Shown: positions 20,924 through 31,500 of the stretch, piece after piece
Position numbering within the stretch: the stretch's first letter is position 1
How the letters are laid out: every line of letters begins with the position of its first letter
Source: Puccinia triticina
Taxonomy: Eukaryota > Basidiomycota > Pucciniomycetes > Pucciniales > Pucciniaceae
Reading direction: 5' to 3'
DNA length: 64,000 nucleotides
Assembly (NCBI RefSeq): GCF_026914185.1
Contig: NC_070562.1
Coordinates: forward strand, 4,030,001-4,094,000
The notes under the pieces: model-generated
Seen by the model: the letters and a program-made list of their open reading frames with translations, nothing else
Told to the model about the DNA's origin: nothing
Databases searched by the model: none
Program-made: the position numbers and the translations under genes

Positions 20924-21883
20924 AAGCCATAATTCTGTCAGACAAGTTGTCTGATGTCAGTCATATGTCAGTGATAAGTTCAGCTGCAACTCATTTCTAT
21001 TCTCATGTGTAACTCATCATGAGACCTGCTGGAAGTATGATGCATTTGTTTTCCTTATCTGGAAAACAGTGCAGAAGAAACCCTCAGCTTTACATATTGT
21101 GGTCACATCCAGCTGAAAACCAAAGATGTTTTGAACTTTTGCTGTTCTTATTGATTCCACCTTTCTTGTCAAGACTATCTGGGGGTTGTTCAAGTGTTTG
21201 CCATATTCAAGTCCACAGGGATCCGCATTTGTGTAGCAAAGACCTTCTGTCAAGTATTGCAAAGTGAAAATAATGAATTTTTATTGACTCAAAAATAAAG
21301 AATTGGAGCAACTGAAAGATGTATTGCTTTATTTTCATATATTGTATTCACATGTTAAAGATTCTAGTTAAATAAAGCAGAGTCTAGTTAAATAAAGCGG
21401 CAATCTTAATACAGATTGTATTGTACCTGAAAGCAGCCCAAGATTGTGCTTGGCTTGGGGGTTTTCTGGTTGGTTTGCTGAGCTATAAGAATAGGGCTGC
21501 AAAGGGGTTTAGTTGAGTCGATTCAGGGACTGGTTATCTGAATAACCTGGTCTTGTCTTGTCTATACGGGTGGGCTGAATCTGGGTCTTTTTGTTTGGTG
21601 CTGCCCATGATCCTGGTCTGGTCAACAATGCGATTGGCAAGGTTTCTGTTGAGGATTAATTTGGTTAGCTTACACTTCAACTTTATCTCTCTTCTTGCTG
21701 ACTTACCTGGAGGTGTGTTTTGGCTGTTGTCTTCCTGTTCCGCTGACCATTAAGGTTCTGGCATCTGCAGGCGTCATAGCAAATGTAAGCCCCCTCCTTT
21801 GGGGTCTCACAAAGCCTGTCACAAGTCCTGTCACAATCCAGCAGTACTTAGTCTACTTCCCTCCACGTCCTTCCTAGCCCGGC

Positions 21884-21993
21884 AGAGTATCCTGGACCCT
21901 TATGATCTCTCCCGGTGCTAGGTAAGTTTCTCCTTTCTTCTAGTTGTACTTACAGAGAGTATCCTGGACCCTTATGATCTCTCCCGGTGCTAG
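21884..21993. repeat. 38-bp direct duplication flanking an intron-like GT-AG segment
   Basis: Copies at 21884-21921 and 21956-21993 are identical, offset by 72 bp. The intervening sequence starts GTAAGT and ends TTACAG. Confidence 0.7.
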
Positions 21994-22389
21994 CTCAACG
22001 TAATCCAGCCCCCCCACGTTGGTACTAGAAGCTTTAGGCTCCTCAGCCCGGTCCCTTGTGCCCCTTCGACGACGGTTTCAGTGAAGAGCATTCTCAGCTC
22101 TTACAGCAAAGCTCTTCAGCGGCTATCTGGGTTAGGGTTTGGGGTCTGGACTGCAAGAGGGGCTTACGTCTTGTTGCAGCTGGGATTTGGGCTGTGTCTT
22201 GCGGCGCTAGCTTGCGCAGAGGTTGCTGCGGGTGGTCTGGGTCTGTATTCCTACAAAAACAGCCAAATATCATGTAAATTGTAATTGTGGAAAAACACAC
22301 ATCCTTTTACAACAGGTTCATGAGGGAGGTAGAGTTTGTCAGGATAGATGATATAAAATGGTGCCAATTGACACTTTGCATGGTGTGGA
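21994..22389. other. Intergenic, no gene seen
   Basis: Only short ORFs are present, and no motif was recognised. Confidence 0.4.
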
Positions 22390-23000
22390 ACTCCTACTGT
22401 GCCAGGCGGTAGGCAGTTGGTGGAGGGGAATAGGGAGTTTACTGGGAAATGCCCTCTGTGGAATGGTTGGATTTAGCAATGAGGATTGTGTAAGTGATGA
22501 AGTAAAGCGGTATTTTACGACGGTGTTGAGCGCGCGTCAGCGGTTGAGGTGATTGAGAAGAAGCCAGGGTACTGCTGGCGGGTGAGAACAAAGAAAAGGA
22601 TCTGGGATAAGAGGAAAGAATCAGGATAAATAGACTCAGAAGGCACTTTGGAGGGCACCAAAGATCAGGATCAATAGAATTGATGAATTTCAGACTTGGA
22701 TCAGTACAGATTTCATGCCAACCCATCCTCCAAGTTCAAGTCAAACTTGGAGTCTGGGGTTGTGACATGTGGCAAACCTGTCATCACATCTGCACACAAA
22801 ACCAAAACAGAACAAAACAAGAAACAAAACAAAACATGATAAAACCAACCCTCCACTCTGAACCTACAAACATGCGCAATGAGAAAAGTAAAAGAAACAA
22901 GACAAAAAAAGAAAACAAACAAACAAATGACAGAATGAATAAAAAAATAAAGGAAATCCTGAAATGGCTTGAGGATCTTGAATACTGAGTTCTTGAGACT
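22390..23000. repeat. Diverged dispersed repeat, partner at about 47150-47800
   Basis: Shared blocks include GGTAGGCAGTTGGTGGAGGG (22409 and 47160), a purine/A-rich part with ACCAACCCTCCA, and AGGAAATCCTGAAATGGCTTG versus a close match near 47757. Both copies are non-coding. They probably derive from the internal region of the LTR element described at 46.4-49.9 kb. Confidence 0.55.
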
Positions 23001-23342
23001 GGTAGGATGAAAGCTGAATATCTTGAGGACTGGATACGCACCACGCACTGCTGATTTGATTTGAATCACCACCTGTACCATTTGGCACACCACAATGGAT
23101 TTATTTCAGGCAGACCAGTAACCCTTTTTTAAAGGGTGTCACTGTGGGTGTGCCCCCAGAATTGAATGGCATGAATTTATCAATTTCTAAAAATGGGAAC
23201 CAACCTGTGCATTTTGCTGCCACAAAATTTGGCCAAACATTTTGGTGGACCAGATGACAGCTGTCTCTACCTTGAGAGGACCAAAATATGCGGTCAGGCA
23301 AGAAGCATGGTATAGCCTCATCACCCAACTTGGCTATTGCAG

Positions 23343-23480
23343 GGAGCCTCACACCCGCAGGTACCTGCCACCTGCACCCAGGTACCTGCCCGTGCAGGTG
23401 CGGGTGTCCAGTTTGAGGGAAAATTCAGGCTGGTACCTGCACCCGCCACAGGTACCCAGGTGCAAAGTGCCAGCTCTAGT
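23343..23480. repeat. GGTACC-rich block, left border of hairpin array
   Basis: The block has multiple GGTACC/GCGGGT palindromes (CAGGTACCTGCC and related). Similar blocks border the other hairpin arrays at about 26.9, 27.5, 28.5, 57.5 and 58.3 kb, with isolated ones at 29.9 and 32.1 kb. The end CCAGCTCTA resembles a decayed copy of the CCATCTCTA terminus of the hAT-like elements. Confidence 0.55.
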
Positions 23481-23489
23481 TTGGGTTGT

Positions 23490-24050
23490 ACCTGCCATCA
23501 CAGGGAGTACACTGGGCACACACCCTTTGATGGCCAGTACAACCTGGCCCTCAAAGGGAGTGTGTACACCCTTTGATTGCCGGTAAACCTCAGCCATTGA
23601 GATGACTTCACACTCCCTTTGTTGGCTGGGTTGTACCACCATCAAAGGGAGTGGGCACTTGGTACTCCTCCCAATGGCTGGGTTGTACCAGCCATTTAGA
23701 TGTGCACTCCCTTTGATGACCAGTACAAACTGGCCCTCAAAGTGAGTGTGTCCCCTTGATGACTGGTACAGCCCAGCCATCAAAGGGAGTGAGTACTCCC
23801 TTTGACAGCCGGACAGCCCAGCCATCAAAGGGAGTGAGTACTCCCTTTGACAGCCGGACAGCCCAGCCATCAAAGGGAGTGAGTACTCCCTTTGACAGCC
23901 GGACAGCCCAGCCATCAAAGGGAGTGAGTACTCCCTTTGACAGCCGGACAGCCCAGCCATCAAAGGGAGTGAGTACTCCCTTTGACAGCCGGACAGCCCA
24001 GCCATCAAAGGGAGTGAGTACTCCTTTTGGCAAGCTATCAAAGAGAGTGA
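23490..24050. repeat. Hairpin minisatellite, including five or more copies of a 45-bp unit
   Basis: From about 23770 to 24020 the unit is exactly 45 bp (for example, GCCAT at 23821 and 23866). Each unit is a self-complementary hairpin: ATCAAAGGGAGT, a short loop, ACTCCCTTTGAC. Because 45 is a multiple of three, the array stays open as a 15-residue repeat on the minus strand (CQREYSLPLMAGLSG), but I do not regard it as a gene. More diverged hairpins occupy 23490-23770. The array is cut by a solo LTR and resumes at 24871. Confidence 0.85.
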
Positions 24051-24055
24051 GTACT

Positions 24056-24870
24056 TGTCAGCTCTGGTCTCTTCTGTGACATGGAGTTGATAGGGTTTTA
24101 GGTTGTCACACTACAGTTACTTAAAGTAACAAGTGGAAATAAGTCCAACTCAACGCCGGAAGGCAGAGGGACTGGCACCCTTACTTATGTAAGGGGACAC
24201 GGCAAAAATCAGCCAAGCGCCGTTGCGTATAAGGAATAAATCACTTATCTTCTAGGTTACAGGTGTGATAATAACACCTGTACCTAGGGGAAGATACATG
24301 AAGAGAAGAGGGTAGCTGTAAAGAAAAATGTTAGTAGATTAATCAGAAAACCCCACTCACTTTTAATTTAAGTAAGGTGCACGGGTTTGTATGTGTAATA
24401 ATCTGGGGGGAAGGGATCTCTCAAGGGGAAAGACTCCCCCCTTTTATATTACAGGGATCAGCTCCATCCTTCAAGGCCCTGAGGGATTCTTAACTCCAAG
24501 GAGAGGAGTAGTTCATGGAATTCAGATGAGGGATTTACATAAATAATTATGTAATCTCTCCATTTGTATATAAATTGTTCTTGATCAGGATAAATACATA
24601 GAGAGATAAGATTATCCCTCTCTGTGTGAAACATATGTAATAAATGTGAAATAAAGTTAATTACATACTCAAAAGTGTGTGAAAGATTATGGTTTAATAC
24701 ATGATAATAGTACATTGTAATAAAAGGTACAATATTAATGTAATGACAGGGAATTGAACTCATGACTCTATGTACATGAGTCAATTACTAATGGAGTCTT
24801 TAATCATTGGGTTCTAAGACATGTACTTCTCAGTTGTAGACACATGGACTTACTGTCTCAGTGTCTGACA
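24056..24870. mobile_element. Solo LTR, 815 bp, with 5-bp target duplication GTACT
   Basis: The element begins TGTCAG and ends CTGACA (TG...CA with a 6-bp terminal inverted repeat). It is flanked by GTACT at 24051-24055 and 24871-24875. It interrupts the hairpin array, which continues on the far side (TCCCTTTGACAGC). It has no ORF of note and is AT-rich with TATA-like sequence (TATATAAATT near 24567). This is what is left after recombination between the two LTRs of a full retrotransposon. Which strand is the sense strand is uncertain. Confidence 0.85.
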
Positions 24871-24875
24871 GTACT

Positions 24876-24925
24876 CCCTTTGACAGCTTGACAGCCCAGC
24901 CATCAAAGGGAGTGTAAACTCCTCT
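24876..24925. repeat. Hairpin array resumed after LTR insertion
   Basis: One further unit of the array (CCCAGCCATCAAAGGGAGTG) follows the target duplication directly, proving that the LTR is nested. Confidence 0.7.
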
Positions 24926-25155
24926 TGATGGCGGTGTGGTATGCTTTATGGTTACCCATCTAGCCCATTTCAAAATTTTCCATTTTCTCATATGTACACT
25001 CACAAATCAACCAATACGGCAACACCATTGGATTCTACGGCCAAAACTACACAGGACACCATGGACAACACACCTTACACCCCTCTAGATCAGAAGATAC
25101 AACCCCTTCAAGACACCATCAGCCGGTTTCACGCACACAAACACCATACTCAGGT

Positions 25156-25214
25156 CATGTAATCCGTTACATGAACCACCCTTACCCAGGACCATGTAAT
25201 CCGTTACATGGTCC
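25156..25214. repeat. Paired palindromes around ATGTAATCCGTTACAT
   Basis: The core occurs twice (25156-25173 and 25189-25214). The second has 11-bp perfect arms (GGACCATGTAA / TTACATGGTCC) around TCCG. The function is unknown; similar palindromes occur at retroelement ends. Confidence 0.6.
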
Positions 25215-25279
25215 GCTCTGACACTTGTCTACCCTTTACAGATGCTTTACCTCATCAGCTGCACTCACTACATTGTGTT

Positions 25280-25420
25280 ATGCACGCATCATGCAGTATC
25301 ATGCAGTGTCATGCAGTGTCATGCACACTAGATGCAGGCTTATGCAGGCTTATGCAGGCTTATGCAGGCTTATGCAGGCTTATGTAGTCTTGTGCAGGCT
25401 CATGCAGGTGCATGCAGACT
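25280..25420. repeat. 10-bp tandem repeat TATGCAGGCT
   Basis: Five near-identical decamers (about 25335-25385) are flanked by variants with ATGCAG. A simple minisatellite, non-coding. Confidence 0.8.
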
Positions 25421-25439
25421 AGTGTAATAGGGGCTGCAG

Positions 25440-25870
25440 TTCATGCAGGTGTCAAGCTAGCAAAAACCCCTCATGCAGCTTACACATGACATCAGTTGAC
25501 AGCTCAGGCTAGCTAAATTCCCTTGTATGACATCATTTGACAGACAGGGGCAGTGCAGATGATCAGATGACCCAATGACATCATACGTCAATGACATCAT
25601 AGGCCAAACTCAAACCTCTCACCTCCACTTTCTCACCAGCTAAATTCCCTCATCATTACATCATGTGACCTGTCAATCGGGCTAAATTCCCTCATCTAGG
25701 CTGTACCACTAGCCAAAATCCCTCATTTGACAGCTCAGGGCAGCTAAAACCCCTCATTCCCTGGTTCCCCTGGAGCTAAAATCCCTCACCCTTTTCTATT
25801 TAAGGAGGCTCTCCTCCCCCCAGTTGTAATTTCTCGCAGCAAACTACTTGCACTCAGCTTACCCCATAAA
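25440..25870 (+). promoter_or_regulatory. Repeat-rich upstream region with TATA-like box (possible LTR promoter)
   Basis: The motif AGCTAAAnnCCCTCA appears about seven times, together with several TGACATCA/TGACAGCTC blocks. It is followed by CTATTTAAGG near 25797 and a CT-rich stretch. The order resembles the U3 enhancer and TATA region of an LTR, but no boundaries or coding region were found. Weak call. Confidence 0.3.
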
Positions 25871-26269
25871 CAGTACAACACTTGCTCACTCTACAGTATT
25901 AGCCCCCACTATATTGTGGTTTTACCCTTATTACATAACAATTACATACATACAACAACACTATTACATCGCTCAATCATCATCAACCCCTCTGTCAGGG
26001 TGTTCCACAACCTCTTTGCGGCAACACACGGACCATATCAACTCACAACTTGCTCAGCACCGGTTACATCACCCATATCCCTTAAGCCACTTGTTCGACA
26101 TAGGCTATCTTTTGATACACCTCCACTATCACTACATAAACCTTCCAATCATAGATTGGGGGGCTTGTTTTAGTGTCTAGTGACCCAGGAAAGGCAGAGG
26201 TAACCTCATTCATCCCTTTCCGCACTCAGCAAAAGGTTCTCAGGAACACTTTTGAGCTTTACAGCGGTA

Positions 26270-26450
26270 CAACTCAGCCATCAGAGGCAGACTCTCAGTG
26301 ACAGCTGGGTTGCACCAGCCATTGAAGGGAGTACATACTCTACTCAATGGCTGTTACAACTTAGCCATTGAAGCCCTCCAATGGCCAAGTTGTAGCCACA
26401 ATCAAGAGGAGTTTACACTACTCCCTTTGATGTCTGCACTACCAGTGTAA
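26270..26450. repeat. Diverged hairpin array (same family as 23.5-24.0 kb)
   Basis: Alternating GCCATTGAAGGGAGT and inverse units (ACTCTACTCAATGGC, CTCCCTTTGATG) occur here. They show the same logic as the upstream array with older divergence. Confidence 0.65.
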
Positions 26451-26451
26451 T

Positions 26452-26635
26452 TGGCTGGGTTGATCTTATCCCAGTTAAACTGGGATGAAATCAACCAATT
26501 TAAACTTGGTTGATCTCAACTGATGAAATATAAATCCAAGGTAACCCTTGGTTTTATATTTTATTGGATGAGATCAACCCAATTTAAATCAGTTGAGTGA
26601 ATCCCAGTTAAACTGGGATGACTTAATCCCAGCCA
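26452..26635. mobile_element. Long inverted repeat (about 184 bp MITE-like)
   Basis: The left arm TGGCTGGGTTGATCTTATCC and following ATCCCAGTTAAACTGGGAT pair with the right arm (ATCCCAGTTAAACTGGGATG, ACTTAATCCCAGCCA). The centre lies near CCAAGGTAACCCTTGG. Each arm also contains its own small palindrome. It is nested in the hairpin array. Target duplication not resolved. Confidence 0.7.
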
Positions 26636-26639
26636 TGCT

Positions 26640-26868
26640 GGTACAACTCAGTCATCATTAGCAGGTTCCCTCTCATGGTTGATTTGTACCAGGCATTGGG
26701 GGGAGTCCACACTCCCTTTGATGGCTGGGTTGTACCAGCTATTGAAAGGAGTGCCCCCTCCCTTTGATGGCAGAGTACTGCCAGCCATCAAAACAGGTAT
26801 GTACTCCTCTTGATAGCAGGGTTGTACTGGCCATTGAGGATACACCTCCGATGATGGCCAGCACAGCC
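26640..26868. repeat. Hairpin array flanking the hAT-like insertion
   Basis: Units of the GGCTGGGTTGTACCAG / CCATCAAAGGGAGT type occur here. The array ends in the 8-bp target duplication GCACAGCC (26861-26868), and the same sequence resumes after the element at 28569. Confidence 0.65.
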
Positions 26869-28568
26869 TAGAGATGGCCCCAACGAACCCGTTGCGGGTA
26901 CCTGCTATCCGCTGGCGGGTACCCGCCAGCGTGTGCGTGTTTGGGTGTGGATTTTGGGTTTCTGGGAGAAATCCAGCGGGTACCCGCCCTTATTTGGCCA
27001 TGGGGCGGCTGCCACCGTCCACGACCCAAAGGAATTCCTTCCAATCGAAGAGGTTGTGTAGCCTCTTCAATCAGAAGGAACCCCTTTGGGCCAAGGAGTA
27101 ACCTCTTTGATCGGAAGGAATGCCTTCCGGTCAAAGAGGTTACACACCCTCCTTGGCCGGAAGGAGTCCTTCCAGTCAAAGAGGTTACCCAACCTCCTCG
27201 GCCGGAAGGGGTTCCTTCCGATCAAAGAGGCTACACAACCTCTTCAACTCCTCGGCCGGAAGGGGTTCCCTCCGATTGAGGAGGCTACACAACCTCTTTG
27301 ATTGGAAGGAATGCCTTCCGGTTGAAGAGGTTACACAACCTCCTCGGCTGGAAGGGGGTCCTTCCAATTGAAGAGGCTACACAACCTCTTCAATCGGAAG
27401 GAATGCCTTCCGTTCGCAGAGGCTAACACGACCTTCCCGGCCGGAAGGAATGCCTTCTGGTCAATTTTGAGGGGCGGGTACCTGCGGATACCCGTGCGGG
27501 CGCTCTGACCCACTCTGCGGGTGCGGGTGTCCAATTTTTGGCAAAAAGGCTGGCGGGTACCTGCACCCAATGTGGTGCTCCATTCCAAACCATAAGTAGT
27601 ATTTTATTGCTTTTCTTTACATATATTCATTATTACATTACCCATTTCCCCATAACCCTTCACAAATACCTCATTATTATTGCATATTCAGATTCTACGT
27701 CAAATTTCACCTATAGTCACTCATACATAGTACCCCCTTATCTTCAATGGTTCAGTAGTTATAGAGGATATAAGACTTACAGAAAACCTACAGTCTTCAT
27801 TAGTTACAATACTCATTTCATTAGTAACTTAATTGAATCATTACATTACATTCCTTTTACATATATATTCTCACATACTAAACCCTTTACATACATTACT
27901 CATTATGTACTATAACTATTGTAGACATTACATCAATGGATCTGTGCTTACCTCTTTCAGTAGTGCTCATCATTACAAGTTGTTACTATGTTCTCATCAC
28001 TCTTCCCCATTAGTACATTCTTTTATTCCCATAACCAGCATTCCCCTTTCAGCTTTGCTCATCATTACATACTGTTACTATGTTCACATCACTCTTCTCC
28101 ATTAGTACATTCTTTTATTCCCATAGCCAGAATGCCTCCACTGTCTGTGCTCATCCCTCCTTCATATAAGAACTGTCCTTCCCCCCTCACTTGTACCTCA
28201 TGCAGAATTTATACAGAATTTTAGATACAGAAATTATAGTGCCCATTCTCATCAACCCATTTGCTATTGAATCATTGCCAATTGCATTCCCCCTTCTCAT
28301 CACTCCTCCAACCCTCTCACCCTCAGTAGTCAGTAGTAAGCTCATAGTACTAGCTCCTAAGATCAAGTAGAAATCAGCCACACCTTTTCTTCTTTTTCTT
28401 AGTGTTACTCTCATCCCCTCAGCATTAGTCAGGAAGGCAGCCTCATCAGCACCCTTGCATAGCTTACATTATTACTAGTGTTGCTATCCATTTCCCTTCC
28501 AAGCTCTATTCTGCCCTTTGAGTAGTACCACACCAAACAGGTACCCGGGTTCACAGGGGCCATCTCTA
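26869..28568. mobile_element. hAT-like non-autonomous element, 1.7 kb, 8-bp target duplication
   Basis: The ends are TAGAGATGGCCCC and, inverted, GGGGCCATCTCTA. The flanks are an exact 8-bp direct repeat GCACAGCC (26861-26868 and 28569-28576). An 8-bp duplication and a TAGAGATGGCC-type end fit the hAT superfamily. The inside has a GGGTACC-rich block, a hairpin array at about 27010-27460, a second GGGTACC-rich block (27475-27570), and about 950 bp of AT-rich DNA without a convincing gene. No transposase is encoded. A sister element is at 57486-58388. Confidence 0.85.
27010..27460. repeat. Hairpin array inside the 1.7-kb hAT-like element
   Basis: Repeated inverted units are built from GGAAGGAATGCCTTCC, TTCCGATCAAAGAGG and AACCTCTTTGATCGGAA. 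The spacing is semi-regular with about ten arms. Several frames are open by chance, giving false proteins rich in Arg, Ser, Glu and Pro. Confidence 0.8.
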
Positions 28569-28576
28569 GCACAGCC

Positions 28577-29880
28577 CAGCTGTCAAAGGGAGTCGCCCCT
28601 CAATGGCCCAGTTGCACGTGGGCCACCTGTGAAAAGTTCCAGCAATTTCACAAGGCTGTTTGATAAAGTCCACCTTGAAATTTTTCCAAATGTGAGGGTG
28701 GATATGGGCAACAACCAAACATGGGGAAGCTAATACACACATAAATTTGAATACATTGTACATATAACACTTGGATTACAGAATGGGGAGACCATTCTGA
28801 GCTTGTGAGACTACAGACTCCAACGGATGACTGTTCCGCAGCTTCACAATTTTCACGCCTGGCCCTCACCTGAGGATGACTCTCAAAAATTGTATTCTTG
28901 TGATTTGATTGGCAGGACAGTTCCTTTCAAGAGATGGCCAATTGTTCTGATCACTGCAGATGTTTCAAGACAAAAGTACATTGACTTTGCACCAATTAGA
29001 TCTAGATTTAAAATAAAAAAAATCACCATGAAGACTCCTCTATCAGAACTCTGTTCTTCCAATCTACTAGAATACAGTGTGGGACATCACTTTTGTGCAA
29101 GCCCGCGCCTGCAAAAATGTTTTAATTTTTTTGAGACCTATCAAGGTTTATATATATCATGTACAATACACCAAAGTGACATTTTTGTGCTCTACAGAGC
29201 CAGGGGATTCTATAAATATCTTGCCAGCTCTGTGGTACTGCTCAGAATTTTTTTTTTCACTTTTTGAATGGTTTGGATTTGGAACACATGGACTTACAGG
29301 CCATAGTATGGCACTATGGAGCTGCATTATGCATATAGACTATGGATTAAGTACATATTATGTACTGATGGTGCATTTTGGAGCATTGCCATACACAACT
29401 GAGGCCTTGCATTCATAGGAAAAACAAAATTGAGATCAAGGCTTATTTGCCAATGACATGTACATATGTCCACCAGCGCACATGTTATTTGGAATTTGCT
29501 GATGAGACTTATATTTTTTCATTGCCCATTGGGCTGAATGGGCATCTAAGCCTAATTTGTAGGCTGAGTGTTGTTGATCAATGTGTTGGAAGTATTTGCC
29601 AATGGTCAGGAGCAAACAAGCAACCGGAGCTTTTTGGAAAAGTGCCTGGCACTCTTTCCAAGAGTTGCATTTGTGACTGCTACATTGATAATCTATTCAT
29701 GTCTTTGTCAGCAATAAGGATAACACCAAATGGGTGGTTTTCAAGGCTGCAAGAAGGGTTTCAGCGGCTTTTTCCGTTGGCTTGAACTTTCTTCAAAGTA
29801 GGGAATCTTTCTTTGTCTTTTGATCTGAGCTCTTTGTGCTGCTGTCATAGGTGCCATCTTGGAGGCTGGGGAAAGAAATT
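28577..29880. other. End of hairpin array, then unassigned DNA
   Basis: The array remnant extends to about 28635. The rest has short ORFs in several frames without recognisable motifs. Confidence 0.45.
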
Positions 29881-29898
29881 TTGCACTTGGACTTGTGA

Positions 29899-30025
29899 CC
29901 CGCGGGCGGGTACCCACCGCACCCGCCACGCACCTGCCAGGCGGTGCCGGATGCGGTGTCGGGTGTCAGCTTTTGGTGAAAAAACGGGTGCGTACCCGGG
30001 TACCCGTTTCCCGCACCCGCGCAGC
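29899..30025. repeat. Isolated GGGTACCC-rich block
   Basis: Many GCGGGTACCC/ACCCGC palindromes are present (for example CGGGTACCCGTTTCCCG near 29996). It is related to the borders of the hAT-like elements, but no TAGAGATGGC end or duplication was found, so it is a fragment. Confidence 0.55.
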
Positions 30026-30808
30026 CAGCCAGACGGGGACGTTGGGACCTTGCCCTCCCAAGCCGACCGACTCCTTCCTGATCTCCACTTTGGTCCCTGG
30101 TACCTCACGAACTTAGTCAGTCCCTCTTCTGAGGGGCGGGCAGGGGCCCCTTGCGCGAAGCGCGAGCCTCCGAAGGAGGGACTTGGGACTAAGCGGCGAA
30201 ATTTGGCGTGAGTCCTGAGTACAGCTTTCACCCATTTGGCTGGTGTGAAAGTTTGGCACCACTTTTCTATAGCATCCTGGTGGCCAAATAGGCCGCCCAG
30301 GTGCCAAATTGAAGGTCTGCATCTGGCCTTCAAGACTACATAGGCCACATGTTGATGCCTTGAATGGCCTTAAAGCTACAAGGATGTAAAGTCATGGAAT
30401 CATGATTCCAGGATTGATCTTACACCATACTATTGGATAAGTACATGAAAGTTTCAATTACTTCTAATAAGTACATGAAGTATGTATATTGTTTGAATTG
30501 AACATTGAACTACATTTGGTATGCAGGCCACACATAAAATGTGTACAGGAGTTGAAAAAAACACGCTCTGCTCGTTGGGACAAGCTTGGCATGGTTTTTG
30601 AAAGCATGTCCAGCAGCTCTACAAGGGGCTTGATGGATGGTGGATGGCTGGCTGCCTGCGCAAGAAGCTAGGCTTCAAGGCCATGCCACTCATGGGCCTA
30701 TCCCGGCAGTGGTTGATGTGTAACAAAGGATTTAATGAAATTAGGGGGTTGGCCGAGCCTCAGGCCCGTCAGGATTCACGCCAAACCTCGCCGCTTGGGG
30801 GCAAGCCT
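30026..30808. other. Unassigned DNA
   Basis: Open frames of up to 167 codons occur near 29845-30348, but they run through the repeat block and show no domain. No gene is called. Confidence 0.4.
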
Positions 30809-30902
30809 CTCTGTGAGACAGAGACCCTGCGGGGCCCTCCTCCAGAGAGGCTTTGCTCTGTGAGACAGAGACCCTGCGGGGCCCTCCTCCAGAGAGGCTT
30901 TG
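30809..30902. repeat. Two tandem copies of a 47-bp unit
   Basis: Copies at 30809-30855 and 30856-30902 are identical. The unit itself contains short inverted parts (CTCTGTGAGACAGAG, CCTCCAGAGAGG). Confidence 0.85.
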
Positions 30903-31500
30903 TTAAGCTCGGGTACCTCACCCCGGCCGGTCAAGGCGGCGTTGTCTTCCGGCCAGGGCGTTGTGGAGCTGGGTGTCCCCTGGCGGCGTTGTCGGTGGAT
31001 TCCCAGCTCTGACCAGGGCCCCTGCCTTCGCTCGCTCGTCTTCCCCGCCCCGCTGAGCCTCGTCCTCGGCTACTCCACCGGCGACTACGCCTCCGTCACC
31101 CTCGCCGTCCCCGCCAACAGCCACGAGCCAATCAGCCACACCCTCGCCAATTGCCGGCCTCCTCGCCCGCACCAACGCCCCCTCGCCCCTGCCCCACCCC
31201 TCGCTGAAAGCCGCCGGGCTCTCCAGCCTGGCATTCAAGACCCCCGGCCTTGCCGGAACACACAAAGTCGCCCGCAACGCCATCCTCGGGCACCTGTGGG
31301 ACTTGCCGAGTACGCCCCCGCTGCCTTCTCTTCCCCCACCCTTACCTTCTGTAGAAGCTGATTTTAAACCTGCGCGTTCCTTTGCACTCTTGCGTCTCCT
31401 CAAAGCTGCCTCCTACCAGGCCGAGTGTTCGCCCGAAAAGAGTCTACAACGCGTCAGTTTGCTCATCCACTTAAGTTGCAAAGTTTTGGCAACATAACTG
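30903..31500 (+). pseudogene. GC-rich decayed coding-like stretch, unidentified
   Basis: Composition changes sharply to GC-rich, C-ending codons. One frame reads PLSLVLGYSTGDYASVTLAV and NSHEPISHTLAN. About 20 bp later another frame continues with LLARTNAPSPLPHPSLKAA and ARNAILGHLWDLP, suggesting one protein with a frameshift near 31150. I could not identify a family. It might be an old host gene fragment carried by a transposon. Confidence 0.3.

Noticed and set aside
22713..23093. Membrane-like minus-strand ORF (Phe/Leu/Val-rich)
   Set aside because: It is the complement of an A-rich low-complexity stretch (AAACAAAACA); the same effect appears at 47425-47931.
23349..24041. 230-codon minus-strand ORF with 15-residue repeats
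   Set aside because: It lies wholly in the 45-bp hairpin satellite; openness follows from the unit length, and there is no start context or conserved domain.
24730..24760. Possible tRNA 3' half (GAGTTCAATTCCC on the minus strand), with a similar sequence near 16880
   Set aside because: B-box-like only; no A box, acceptor stem or cloverleaf could be traced, and the first lies inside the solo LTR.
23343..27570. Regular short repeats considered as a CRISPR array
   Set aside because: Units are self-complementary with no unique equal-length spacers and the context is eukaryotic transposons.
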